Shown here one piece after another: positions 8,162 to 16,296 of a DNA stretch of 60,337 nucleotides (within the stretch, counting starts at the first letter, position 1; each line of letters begins with the position of its first letter). Made by a program: the position numbers and the translations under genes. The DNA is taken from positions 1 to 60,337 of the forward strand of contig CAYQQQ010000027.1 of the NCBI GenBank assembly GCA_964420125.1, in the 5' to 3' direction. The notes under the pieces are model-generated. The model was not told the DNA's origin and searched no databases. It was given only the letters and a program-made list of their open reading frames with translations. Source of the stretch: CAYQQQ01 sp964420125. GTDB lineage: Bacteria; Actinomycetota; Acidimicrobiia; Acidimicrobiales; Microtrichaceae.

Positions 8162-8791
8162 GTGACCGAACGGACCGCTGGCGAGGCGATGCAGGGCCCC
8201 ACGCTGGTGCTGGTCCCCGTGAAGTCGCTGCAGGAGGCCAAGCGCCGGCTCTCCCCCACCCTGACCCCGCATCAGCGTGCGCAGCTGGCCCGGACCATGG
8301 CAGGGATCGTCCTGTCCGCCGCGGCGCCGCTGCCCGTCGGCGTGGTGTGCGACGACGACGAGGTCGCAGCCTGGGCGCGGTCCCAGGGAGCAGCGGTGGT
8401 CTGGACGCCGGGACTCGGTCTGAACGGCGCCCTCGACGCCGCCGTCGCACGGGCAGCAGGTGCGGGAGTCGAGCGGGTGGTCGTGGTGCACGCAGACCTG
8501 CCCTTCGCCCGCGACCTCGGGCGCTTCGCCGACGCGCACGTCGCCGATGAGGTCGTGCTGGTGCCCGACCGACACCATGACGGCACCAACGTGCTGGCCA
8601 TGGACCCACGCCGGGCGATCCCGCTCGGCTACGGGGCCGGATCCTTCGAGCGGCACCGTCGAAGCGCCGAGCGCGCCGGGCTCGCCGTGCGGGTGGTGGA
8701 GGACGATGCGCTCTCCTGGGACGTCGACGGCCCCGACGACCTCTGCCCGCCCCAGGAGCTGGGCACCGTCCCGCTGGAAGGAGGACGGTGA
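8162..8791 (+). CDS. cofC: 2-phospho-L-lactate / phosphoenolpyruvate guanylyltransferase (F420 biosynthesis)
   Basis: CofC, also called FbiD in actinobacteria, activates 2-phospholactate or phosphoenolpyruvate with GTP for coenzyme F420 synthesis. The 209-residue product has the N-terminal nucleotide-binding segment LVPVKSLQEAKRRLSP, the central VVHADLPFARDLGRF motif, DRHHDGTNVLAMDP and FERHRRSAERAGL, and ends with the DVDGPDDL block, all in family order. The start is GTG 8162. Its end overlaps the next gene by four bases (GTGA), so the two are translationally coupled. Which substrate is used cannot be told from sequence. No other F420 genes lie in the window. Confidence 0.93.
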   Translation: MTERTAGEAMQGPTLVLVPVKSLQEAKRRLSPTLTPHQRAQLARTMAGIVLSAAAPLPVGVVCDDDEVAAWARSQGAAVVWTPGLGLNGALDAAVARAAGAGVERVVVVHADLPFARDLGRFADAHVADEVVLVPDRHHDGTNVLAMDPRRAIPLGYGAGSFERHRRSAERAGLAVRVVEDDALSWDVDGPDDLCPPQELGTVPLEGGR

Positions 8792-9555
8792 GCGTCGCGC
8801 CGAGATCGCTCGAGGACGGGCTGGAGGTGCCGACGAGCGCCCTGGCGGTCGTCGCCCATCCCGACGACGCGGAGTTCCAGTGCGGCGCGACGCTGGCGAA
8901 GTGGGCCACCTCGGGGACGACGGTGCACCTCCTCGTGCTGACCGACGGATCGAAGGGCACGTGGGACCCCCGGGCCGATTCGGCGTCGCTGGCAGCGCGA
9001 CGCCGCGAGGAGCAGCATGCTGCCGCAGGCGAGCTCGGCGCGCACGGCGAGGTGCTGTTCCTCGACCGCGTGGACGGCGAGCTGGTCGCCGACCACGCCG
9101 CCCGCGCCGAGGTGGCCCGGGCGATGCGGCGCCTCCGGCCATCGGTCGTGCTCGGCCACGACCCCTGGCGGAGCCACCGGCTGCACCCCGATCACCAGGC
9201 GGCCGGCACGCTGGTGGTCGACGGCATCGTCGCCGCACGTGACCCCTCCTTCCACAGGGAGCAGCTCGACGACGGCCTGGAGGTCCACCGACCGACCGCC
9301 CTCCTCCTCTTCGAGACCGATCGCGCCAACCACCTCGAACGGGTCTCCGAGCGCGACCTCCAGCGCAAGCTGGCTGCGCTGGAGGCACACGGCAGCCAGA
9401 TGCGTTCGACGCACCTCTACGGCGTGGAGGACCACACCGACGCGATCCAGGCGTTCCGACACCGCGAGCGCCGGAAGCTGGTGCGCTTCGCCGGGAGCGC
9501 CGGCGCCACCCGAGCGATGGCGGAGGCGTTCCACCTCATCACCGCCCAGCTCTAG
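8788..9555 (+). CDS. PIG-L / LmbE-family zinc deacetylase
   Basis: This family removes N-acetyl groups from GlcNAc-linked substrates; MshB in mycothiol synthesis and the mycothiol-conjugate amidase Mca are members. The 255-residue product has the N-terminal zinc motif AHPDDAEFQCGATLAKW (residues about 26-42) and the later HRLHPDHQAAG with the third ligand, plus the LVLTDGSKGTWDPR strand-loop. It overlaps cofC by four bases, as is often seen in actinobacteria, which suggests co-expression. The C terminus lacks features that would separate MshB from Mca, so only the family is assigned. A leftward gene converges from the other side 42 bases downstream. Confidence 0.9.
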   Translation: MSVAPRSLEDGLEVPTSALAVVAHPDDAEFQCGATLAKWATSGTTVHLLVLTDGSKGTWDPRADSASLAARRREEQHAAAGELGAHGEVLFLDRVDGELVADHAARAEVARAMRRLRPSVVLGHDPWRSHRLHPDHQAAGTLVVDGIVAARDPSFHREQLDDGLEVHRPTALLLFETDRANHLERVSERDLQRKLAALEAHGSQMRSTHLYGVEDHTDAIQAFRHRERRKLVRFAGSAGATRAMAEAFHLITAQL

Positions 9556-9597
9556 GGTCCGAGCGTTCCGGTGCGGTCGAGGTGGTCGCCCCGAAGA

Positions 9598-10488
9598 TCA
9601 CTGGCCGGACTCGTCCGCCGCTCCTCCGGCGTCGGACGCGACGGTGGTGGTCGTGTCCGAGGGACCCGGTGTGGCGTCCGCATCGGCGCCGGCGACGTCC
9701 TGGGACCCCGGCGGCGCGAAGTCCGCCGGATCGATGCGGGTGAGGACCGCCCGCTCCACATCGGGCAGGAACGACTCGGGTGGTGGCGTCGGGCCGAGGT
9801 ACTGGATGGCGATGATGACGTCACCGACCGCCATCATCGACCAGACCTGGACGCCGTCGGCGGACTGGTAGATGCGTGCCACGTGGTCGGTCACCGGCGC
9901 GGGGTGATCGATGGGGCGCGAGGTCACCTTGACCCGTCGCTCCCCATCCACCCGGAAGAAGGTCTCGCACTCCTCGAGCTCGTCGCTGACGTCGTCGACG
10001 TACTCCTCGGCGGACTTCCACTTGTCGACCCGAAGCGCCTGGGCGATGACGGTCGTGCCATCACCCGGCTTGGTGAACACCGCCGCCTCCTTGGCCGACA
10101 GGGGGGTCGGCGTCTCGATGGCCGTGCCGCACACGTCGGCACCGAGCACGCCGAAGGAACCCAGCTTCGCGTCGCCGGGCGCCCAGCCGGCCGGAAGGTC
10201 CGCCTGGCTCACCAGCGCCTGCTGGACGTCGATGGTGCCCGCCAGCGACGCCTGGTCGAGCTGCACCGCCGAGGACGCCTCGTAGTCGACGTAGCGCAGC
10301 GGGTAGCCGGCCGCGTAGCCCACGGCCATGCCGCTCAGGGCGATCAGGGCCACCAGCAGCACGATCCGGACGATCTGGTTGCCGAACCGCTTCGACGCGG
10401 CGCGCAGCCTCCCGCCACGACGCCGGGACCGCTTCGGTGCCGGGTCCGGCGATCCCCTGTCGGTCTCGGGGGTCTCGGTGGTGCTCAT
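9598..10488 (-). CDS. Uncharacterised single-pass membrane protein
   Basis: I do not recognise a family. ATG 10488 (MSTTETPETDRG) gives 296 residues; the frame is open 23 codons further up but that part has no ribosome-binding site. A basic cytoplasmic head (KRSRRRGGRLRAASKR) is followed by one membrane helix (about 40-62) and an extracytoplasmic domain of about 190 residues. This domain has two cysteines (VCGTAIETP and EECETFF) that could pair, and resembles actinobacterial sensor-type lipoprotein domains. The tail is Asp/Ala/Thr-rich. The gene lies 25 bases downstream of metG on the same strand and is probably the last gene of that operon. Confidence 0.8.
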   Translation of the reverse strand: MSTTETPETDRGSPDPAPKRSRRRGGRLRAASKRFGNQIVRIVLLVALIALSGMAVGYAAGYPLRYVDYEASSAVQLDQASLAGTIDVQQALVSQADLPAGWAPGDAKLGSFGVLGADVCGTAIETPTPLSAKEAAVFTKPGDGTTVIAQALRVDKWKSAEEYVDDVSDELEECETFFRVDGERRVKVTSRPIDHPAPVTDHVARIYQSADGVQVWSMMAVGDVIIAIQYLGPTPPPESFLPDVERAVLTRIDPADFAPPGSQDVAGADADATPGPSDTTTTVASDAGGAADESGQ

Positions 10489-10513
10489 GGTGGCGTGCGG
10501 CCTCCGGTGTCGA

Positions 10514-12259
10514 TCAGTTCGGGGCCCCTTCGGAGGGAACGTCCCCTCCGAACTCATCGGCCCATCCCTGCAGTTCTTCAGGGCTCAGCTTGGCGAACAG
10601 CAGCGTCGGCGCGACGAACGGATCGCCCGATGTCAGGATCGTACCCACCCGCGCCGGCAGCGAGGTGTCCAGCCGCAGCTCGCCGCCTGCCACCGCTGGG
10701 AAGCAGGCGAGCAGGCGACCCGCCGTGGCCGGCAGGAACGGCTCGCTGGCCACGGCGTGCACCAGGACCATCTGCAGGGCGGTGCGAAGCGTGCACGCCG
10801 CGCGCTCGGGGTCGACCTTGACCGACTTCCACGGCTCGGTCTCCTCGAGGTACACGTTGCCTTCGGCCCAGAGCGCCCGCAGCGACGCGGCGGCGCGGCG
10901 GAACTGCAGGGCGTCGAGGTGGTGGAGGTACTCCTCCAGCCGCTGCCCCACGCGTTCCCACGCCGCCTCCTCGGGGCGGCCTGGTGCACCCCCGACCGGG
11001 ACCGTGTCGCCGAAGTGGCGGATGACCTGCGTGGCGGTCCGGTTCACGAAGTTGCCGAGGGTGCCCACGAGGTCCTTGTTCACTGCGTCCCCGAACAGCT
11101 CCCAGGTGAAGCTGGTGTCGTCCGACTCGGGAGCGTTGGCCATCAGGTACCAACGCCAGCAGTCGGCGGGGAGCAGGTCGAGCGCGTCGCTCATGAACAC
11201 CCCGCGGTGCTGCGACGTGGAGAACTTGCCGCCGTAGTACGTGAGCCAGTTGAACGACTTCAGCCGGTCCACCAACTTCCACGGCTCCCCCGAGCCGATC
11301 AGGGTGGCGGGAAAGCTGAGCGAGTGGAACGGCACGTTGTCCTTGCCCATGAACTGGGTGTAGGTGACCTCGGTGGCGCCCCGGTCGGTGCGCCACCATC
11401 GATCGAACGCCGCGTCGGGATCGGAGCCACCGAGTCCGGCATCCGCCCACTCCCGGGTCGCTCCCAGGTAGCCGATGGGTGCGTCGAACCACACGTACCA
11501 GACCTTCCCGGCAGCCTCGGGGAAGTCCACCGGATCGACGGGGATGCCCCAGGCCAGATCCCGTGTGATCCCGCGGTCCTCGAGGCCCTCGTCGAGCCAC
11601 TTGTAGGCGATGGAGCGCGTCAGCTGAGGCCAGTCGCCCTTGGTGTCGATCCAGGCGCGGATCCGATCGGCCAACCGGGACTGGAGCAGGAACACATGCG
11701 CCGACTCGCGCACCTCGAGCTCGGTGGAACCCGACAGGGCCGAGCGCGCGTCGAGCAGGTCGGTGGGATCGAGCTGCTTGCCGCAGTTCTCGCACTGGTC
11801 GCCGCGGGCGCGGTCGTAGCCGCAGTTGGGGCACGTGCCGATGACGTAGCGGTCGGGCAGGAACCGGCCGTCGGACACGGAGTACACCTGTCGGGTGGTC
11901 CGCACCTCCGTGTAGCCCTCCTCCTTGAGCCGGCGGGCCAGGTGGGCGGTGAGCTCGTGGTTCTGGCGAGCGGAGGTGCGGCCGAACCAGTCCCAGCTCA
12001 GGCCGAACTCCTCGCCCAGCGCACGCTGCACCTCGTGGTGGCGTGCGCAGTACTCCTCGACCGAGATCCCCTCCTCCAGCGCACCGAGCTCCGCCGGCGT
12101 GCCGTGCTCGTCGGTGGCGCAGATGGCGAGCACCTCGTGACCGGCGGCACGCAGGTAGCGGGCGTACACGTCCGCCGGCAGCATCGAGCCCACGAGGTTG
12201 CCGAGGTGCTTGACGCCGTTGATGTAGGGCAGTGCGCTGGTGACGAGGTGACGAGCCAC
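10514..12259 (-). CDS. metG: Methionine--tRNA ligase
   Basis: MetG charges initiator and elongator tRNA-Met. GTG 12259 is chosen because it places ARHLVTSALPYINGVKHLGN at the N terminus as usual and has GGAGG ten bases upstream. The longer start at 12310 adds an unlikely Ser/Arg/Pro head. The HIGH-type motif appears as KHLGN and the KMSKS-type loop as KFSTS. A four-Cys zinc knuckle is seen in CPNCGYDRARGDQCENC, and the SYTWELFGD-like anticodon helices (SFTWELFGDAVNKDLVG) are present. Length is about 581 residues without a C-terminal tRNA-binding extension. It is third in a probable SGNH lipoprotein-HIT-metG-membrane protein operon. Confidence 0.96.
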   Translation of the reverse strand: MARHLVTSALPYINGVKHLGNLVGSMLPADVYARYLRAAGHEVLAICATDEHGTPAELGALEEGISVEEYCARHHEVQRALGEEFGLSWDWFGRTSARQNHELTAHLARRLKEEGYTEVRTTRQVYSVSDGRFLPDRYVIGTCPNCGYDRARGDQCENCGKQLDPTDLLDARSALSGSTELEVRESAHVFLLQSRLADRIRAWIDTKGDWPQLTRSIAYKWLDEGLEDRGITRDLAWGIPVDPVDFPEAAGKVWYVWFDAPIGYLGATREWADAGLGGSDPDAAFDRWWRTDRGATEVTYTQFMGKDNVPFHSLSFPATLIGSGEPWKLVDRLKSFNWLTYYGGKFSTSQHRGVFMSDALDLLPADCWRWYLMANAPESDDTSFTWELFGDAVNKDLVGTLGNFVNRTATQVIRHFGDTVPVGGAPGRPEEAAWERVGQRLEEYLHHLDALQFRRAAASLRALWAEGNVYLEETEPWKSVKVDPERAACTLRTALQMVLVHAVASEPFLPATAGRLLACFPAVAGGELRLDTSLPARVGTILTSGDPFVAPTLLFAKLSPEELQGWADEFGGDVPSEGAPN

Positions 12260-12346
12260 AGGTGGTGAGCCTCCGGAGGGGGTGCTCCGATCGTATCGGG
12301 CACGGGCCACGGCCCCCGCAGGCGCAGGCCGGCTCCCGGCGTCCCC

Positions 12347-12787
12347 TCAGGGCCGGTGGAGGGCGCCGGCGATGCGGTGGGCGATCGCGGCGGCCGCGCG
12401 GTCGTCGGGATAGCGGGCGCGCGGCCAGAAGAACCCTCGCAGTCCGTCGCCCTTCGTCCTCGGCACGACATGGGTGTGCAGATGGGGAACGGACTGGGAC
12501 ACGACGTTGTTCACGGCGATGAGGGTCCCGGTGCATCCCATGGCTCGGGGAAGCGCGACCGCGACCCGTTGGACGGCGTCGAAGTACGGCGCGACCTGCG
12601 TCGGGGGCAGGTCGCCCAGGGTGACGTGGTGCTCGAGGGGCACCACCAGGACATGACCGGGGAACAGCGGTGCGTGGTCGAGGAAGGCCAGCGTGGCCGG
12701 AGCGCGTTCGACCTCGTGGCACGGCCGGAGGCGGGCGACGATCTCGCAGAACGCGCAGGGATCCGTTCGGCGACCGTTCCCGGGCAC
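12347..12787 (-). CDS. HIT-family nucleotide hydrolase/transferase
   Basis: HIT proteins hydrolyse or transfer nucleotides on dinucleotide or aminoacyl-adenylate-type substrates. The 146-residue product has the signature SVPHLHTHVVPR (H-x-H-x-H) at about residues 102-113, preceded by FPGHVLVVPLEHHVTLGDL. An N-terminal CAFC pair suggests a zinc site with the later His residues, as in several HIT proteins. The start is GTG 12787, with a single base separating it from the upstream lipoprotein stop. metG follows after 87 bases. Pairing of a HIT hydrolase with an aminoacyl-tRNA synthetase would fit cleanup of adenylates, but that is inference. Confidence 0.93.
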   Translation of the reverse strand: MPGNGRRTDPCAFCEIVARLRPCHEVERAPATLAFLDHAPLFPGHVLVVPLEHHVTLGDLPPTQVAPYFDAVQRVAVALPRAMGCTGTLIAVNNVVSQSVPHLHTHVVPRTKGDGLRGFFWPRARYPDDRAAAAIAHRIAGALHRP

Positions 12788-12788
12788 C

Positions 12789-13421
12789 TCAGATGGGACG
12801 GTCGTAGAAGACCACTCCGAGTGCGCTGAGCTGGTTGTTCACGCACGCCGCGATCGGCTTGAAGTCGATCGGGTGGATGCCGTCCAACGTGTAGCCGTTG
12901 TAGGCGCTGCAGTCCACGTGGTCGGGGTGAGCACGGATCCAGTCGGCGATCGGCTCGTAGACGTCCTTGAGGGTGAACGCCGGCTCCACGACGAAGATCA
13001 CGCGCATCCCCTGCGTGGTCATCGAGCTCTCGAAGGTCTCCATCTCGTCGATGATCTCTTCGGTGGTCGCCCCGACCATGGCATCGAGGACGCCGCCGGT
13101 GGCCAGCATCGTCTCGGGAGCACCGTGCAGGTCGATCTGGGCCTGGGTGTTGTCCAGGATGCGGGTGCGGGTGCGGGTCGTGAACCCGGACGCCCCCACC
13201 GAGATGTGGAAGGGCCCTGGCCGCATCGTCGATGCGATCGCACCGCCGTTGCTGTCGCCCGCCATCCACACCGAGCGCTCCGAGCCGGGAGCGGGAGGAC
13301 CCCCGGGCGTCACCGTGCACGCCCCGAGCACCAGGCTCACCGACGTGACCAGCACAGCGAACAACGCCGCGCTCCTCGTACCCCTGCTGACCTGCTCACG
13401 CATCGCCGACCACCCGTTCAC
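12789..13421 (-). CDS. Putative SGNH-hydrolase-like lipoprotein
   Basis: The 210-residue product has a signal sequence ending in the lipobox VLGAC, so it is probably lipid-anchored outside the membrane. After the anchor come WMAGDSNGGAIAS, resembling the GDS block of SGNH esterases, and near the end YTLDGIHP, resembling the D-x-x-H block with the catalytic Asp and His. Middle blocks (Gly and Asn sites) are not clear, so activity is not assured. GTG 13421 is favoured because GGGGAGG lies four bases upstream; ATG 13403 is an alternative. It is the first gene of the operon leading to metG and sits behind a good promoter. Confidence 0.8.
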   Translation of the reverse strand: MNGWSAMREQVSRGTRSAALFAVLVTSVSLVLGACTVTPGGPPAPGSERSVWMAGDSNGGAIASTMRPGPFHISVGASGFTTRTRTRILDNTQAQIDLHGAPETMLATGGVLDAMVGATTEEIIDEMETFESSMTTQGMRVIFVVEPAFTLKDVYEPIADWIRAHPDHVDCSAYNGYTLDGIHPIDFKPIAACVNNQLSALGVVFYDRPI

Positions 13422-13450
13422 CGCGCCTCCCCACCCTTCACAGTTGGGTC

Positions 13451-13480
13451 ACTGTACGGCGGTAACCGATGTCACGTCAA
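13451..13480 (-). promoter_or_regulatory. Sigma-70-type promoter for the SGNH lipoprotein-HIT-metG operon
   Basis: On the minus strand TTGACG (13480-13475) and TACAGT (13456-13451) are separated by 18 bases, close to the actinobacterial housekeeping consensus. The -10 ends 29 bases before the GTG start at 13421. Confidence 0.65.
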
Positions 13481-13544
13481 CGAACCGGGGTCGGTCGGAG
13501 GACCCACGCAGCCCGGCGTCACACACGACACCTACGATGCACCC

Positions 13545-14312
13545 GTGCCCGCCCTGCCGATCCTGGAGCCGTCGCCGCCGTCCCCCCGGCCCACCGATGC
13601 CGGCCAGGCTCCCGATGCCACGGCGTCGTTCGGGTCCGCCATCGGCTTCGACATCGAGACCGACACCCGCGCCGGCGGGCTCGACCCCGAGACTGCCGCC
13701 ATCGTGGCCGTCGCCATGTGTTCTGCCGATGGCCATCTGGAGTTCGTCTTCGAAGGCGAGGAGTCACAGATACTCCTCGACGTGGACACCCACATCGCCG
13801 AGCTGCCACCGGGCCTGCTGGTCACGTGGAACGGCGCGTCGTTCGACCTGCCCTTCATCGAGCACAGGGCTGGCCGGCTCGGCCTCCGGCTCGGGCTGCG
13901 CACCAGCCCGGATCCCAGCCGCGCCTCCCCCCGCGATCCCGAGCGGCCCAGCGTGCGCGCCACCTGGCACGACCTCGTGCACCTCGACGGCTACCTCCTC
14001 TATCGCAGCGACGTCGGCCGCAGCCTGGGGATGTCGTGCGGGCTGAAGAGCCTCTCGCACCTCGTCGGGCTGCAGCCGTTGGAGCTGGATCGCGAGCACC
14101 TGCACGAGGTCGACCCCGCGACCCTGCGCCGCTACGTCTGCTCCGATGCCCGATGTGCCGCAGCCCTGGTCGAGCGACGGATGCCGGCCGCGCTGCTGGC
14201 TGCCGACTACCCGCATCCGATCGCGCGCGCCACCACCGGCGTGCGCGAAGCTGAGGGCCGGTCGGGCCGCAGCGGCCGAGCACCGGCCGGCGTGACCCAG
14301 GAGGCGCTGTGA
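13545..14312 (+). CDS. DEDDy-type 3'-5' exonuclease (RNase H-like, PolB-exonuclease type)
   Basis: The protein has the ordered exonuclease motifs of the DnaQ-like fold: Exo I as GFDIETD, Exo II as VTWNGASFDLPFI, and Exo III as YVCSDARC with the Tyr-x3-Asp of the DEDDy class. Together these give the four acidic metal ligands and the tyrosine. It is about 255 residues from GTG 13545 and carries no polymerase domain, so it is a stand-alone nuclease like those grouped as predicted PolB-like 3'-5' exonucleases. The polynucleotide substrate is unknown. Its stop overlaps the next start by four bases (GTGA), which couples it to a sugar-transporter ATPase gene, an unexpected partner. Confidence 0.85.
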   Translation: MPALPILEPSPPSPRPTDAGQAPDATASFGSAIGFDIETDTRAGGLDPETAAIVAVAMCSADGHLEFVFEGEESQILLDVDTHIAELPPGLLVTWNGASFDLPFIEHRAGRLGLRLGLRTSPDPSRASPRDPERPSVRATWHDLVHLDGYLLYRSDVGRSLGMSCGLKSLSHLVGLQPLELDREHLHEVDPATLRRYVCSDARCAAALVERRMPAALLAADYPHPIARATTGVREAEGRSGRSGRAPAGVTQEAL

Positions 14313-15400
14313 GCGGAGTCACCTTCGACGATGTGACGAAGCGGTTCGGTGACGTCGTCGCCGTCGATTCGCTCACCCTCGACATCCTCGACGGCGAGTT
14401 CATGGTGCTGCTGGGGCCGTCGGGGTGCGGCAAGTCCACGGCCCTCCGGATGATCGCCGGCCTCGAGGAGATCACCGAGGGCCTGCTCTCGATCGGTTCC
14501 CGGGTCGTCAACCACGTGCCCCCCAAGGAGCGGGACATCGCCATGGTGTTCCAGAGCTACGCGCTCTACCCGCACATGACGGTGGAGAAGAACATCGAGT
14601 CCCCGCTGGTCGCCAGTCGGGCGACCCGGCTCCCTCCTCACGATCGGGCCGAGCGGGTCAAGGAGGCTGCGGAGGTGCTGGGGCTCTCCGACTACCTCGC
14701 GCGCAAGCCCGGGGAGCTGTCGGGCGGCCAGCGCCAGCGGGTCGCCCTGGCTCGAGCCATCGTGCGCCGACCCGAGGTGTTCCTGATGGACGAGCCCCTG
14801 TCCAACCTCGACGCCAAGCTGCGCACCCAGACCCGCCTCGAGCTCGTGGAGCTGCATCGTCGGCTCGGGACCACCTTCGTCTACGTCACCCACGACCAGA
14901 TCGAGGCCATGACCATGGCCGACCGCATCGCGGTGATCGCGGAGGGCCGCCTGCAACAGGTGGGCGAACCCCAGGCCGTCTACGAGCGGCCCGCCAACCT
15001 GTTCGTCGCCCGCTTCATCGGCAGCCCTCCCATGAACACCATCGACGGGACGGTCTCCCGTGCCGGACAGGTCACGGTCGTGGCGACGGAGGTCGGCACC
15101 GTCGAGATCGAGTCAAGTGCGGCAGGACCCGACGGCACCGCGGTCGTCCTGGGCGTCCGCCCCGAGCACCTGAGGGTCGTCGAGGCATCCTCGCCCTCCG
15201 GGCTCAGGGGGACGGTGGAGAACGTCGAGCTGCTCGGCCACGAGCGCCACCTGCTCGTGCGATCCGCCGGTTCGATCATGGTGGTCCGACAACCCAACGA
15301 CGCGCCCGCCGTCGCCATCGGTGACGACATCGCCATGGTGCCCGAACCCGACGAGGTCCACCTCTTCGACCCCAGCTCCACCGAGCGCCTGGCCGGCTGA
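14309..15400 (+). CDS. ABC sugar importer ATP-binding protein (MsiK/UgpC/SugC type)
   Basis: This subunit powers sugar import. The 363-residue product has Walker A GPSGCGKST (about 36-44), Q-loop VFQSYALYPHMTV, signature LSGGQRQRVALARA and Walker B VFLMDEPLSNLDA, then the H-loop YVTHDQIEAMTMADRIAV. The C-terminal 120 residues form the TOBE/regulatory extension found in MsiK-type ATPases, including GVRPEHLRV. Start GTG 14309 overlaps the exonuclease stop. The two permease genes and the binding protein follow on the same strand. MsiK-type ATPases can serve several importers, but here it sits with one complete set. Confidence 0.95.
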   Translation: MSGVTFDDVTKRFGDVVAVDSLTLDILDGEFMVLLGPSGCGKSTALRMIAGLEEITEGLLSIGSRVVNHVPPKERDIAMVFQSYALYPHMTVEKNIESPLVASRATRLPPHDRAERVKEAAEVLGLSDYLARKPGELSGGQRQRVALARAIVRRPEVFLMDEPLSNLDAKLRTQTRLELVELHRRLGTTFVYVTHDQIEAMTMADRIAVIAEGRLQQVGEPQAVYERPANLFVARFIGSPPMNTIDGTVSRAGQVTVVATEVGTVEIESSAAGPDGTAVVLGVRPEHLRVVEASSPSGLRGTVENVELLGHERHLLVRSAGSIMVVRQPNDAPAVAIGDDIAMVPEPDEVHLFDPSSTERLAG

Positions 15401-15402
15401 CG

Positions 15403-16296
15403 ATGACCGCCCGTGTCGGTCGCCCCACACGAACCCGCACCCAGAAGGTGCGCGACGCCCTCGTCGCCTACGGCTTCCTGGCACCTGCGCTGATCATCTT
15501 CGTCGCGTTCGCCTACTACCCGCTCTACATGCTGGTCGACCTGAGCCTCCACCGGGAGAGCCGGTTCGCCATCGGAGACCCCGTCTGGGTGGGTCCGCAG
15601 CAGCTCGTCGACACGCTCACCGGCTCCGACTTCCTCAGCGGCCTCCTGCACTCCGGGCTGTACATGGTCTACACGGTCCCCCTCGGCCTGCTGCTCGGCG
15701 TGCTGCTGGCCGTCGCCGCCAACCGCCGCCTGCGCGGCATCCGCTTCTTCCAGACGGTGTTCTCCTCCACCGTGGCCACCTCGGTCGCCGTGGCATCGGT
15801 GATCTTCTTCACCCTGGTCAACCCGGAGGTCGGGTACTTCCGTGACGTCTCCCTGATCAGCCTGGAGAACCCCGACACGGCGCTGTTCTCCGTCTCGCTG
15901 TCCTCCGTGTGGCAGAACCTCGGACTCACCTTCATCATCATCCTGGCGGCGCTCCAGGCCGTCCCGGTCGAGCTCGACGAGGCAGCGGCGATCGACGGCT
16001 ACGGCGCCGCGCGGCACTTCTGGCGCATCACCGTGCCGATGATCAGCCCTGCGCTGCTGTTCCTCGCTGTGGTGATCGTGGTCCACGCCCTGCAGGCCTA
16101 CGCCCAGATCGAGCTGCTCACGAACGGCGGGCCCGGCTCGGCGACCGAGACGCTCCTCTACAAGATCGCCGATCCCCAGGGCATCAGGTCGGTCGGGGTG
16201 AAGGCCTCGATGTCGCTCGGCCTCTTCGTGCTCACCGCGGTGGTCGCCGCGCTGCAGTACGGCCTCCTCTCGAAGCGGGTCCACTATGGCGACTGA
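15403..16296 (+). CDS. ABC sugar importer permease, UgpA/MalF-like
   Basis: The 297-residue inner-membrane permease has about six membrane helices; the first is AYGFLAPALIIFVAFAYYPL. The ATPase-contact EAA loop reads DEAAAIDGYGAARHFWRITV near residue 190. It starts at ATG 15403, two bases after the ATPase stop, and overlaps the next permease by 11 bases. The LTNGGPGSATETLLYKIADPQ segment after the EAA loop is typical of UgpA/MalF-type carbohydrate transporters. Together with the partner permease it forms the channel for the sugar delivered by the lipoprotein encoded two genes downstream. Confidence 0.94.
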   Translation: MTARVGRPTRTRTQKVRDALVAYGFLAPALIIFVAFAYYPLYMLVDLSLHRESRFAIGDPVWVGPQQLVDTLTGSDFLSGLLHSGLYMVYTVPLGLLLGVLLAVAANRRLRGIRFFQTVFSSTVATSVAVASVIFFTLVNPEVGYFRDVSLISLENPDTALFSVSLSSVWQNLGLTFIIILAALQAVPVELDEAAAIDGYGAARHFWRITVPMISPALLFLAVVIVVHALQAYAQIELLTNGGPGSATETLLYKIADPQGIRSVGVKASMSLGLFVLTAVVAALQYGLLSKRVHYGD

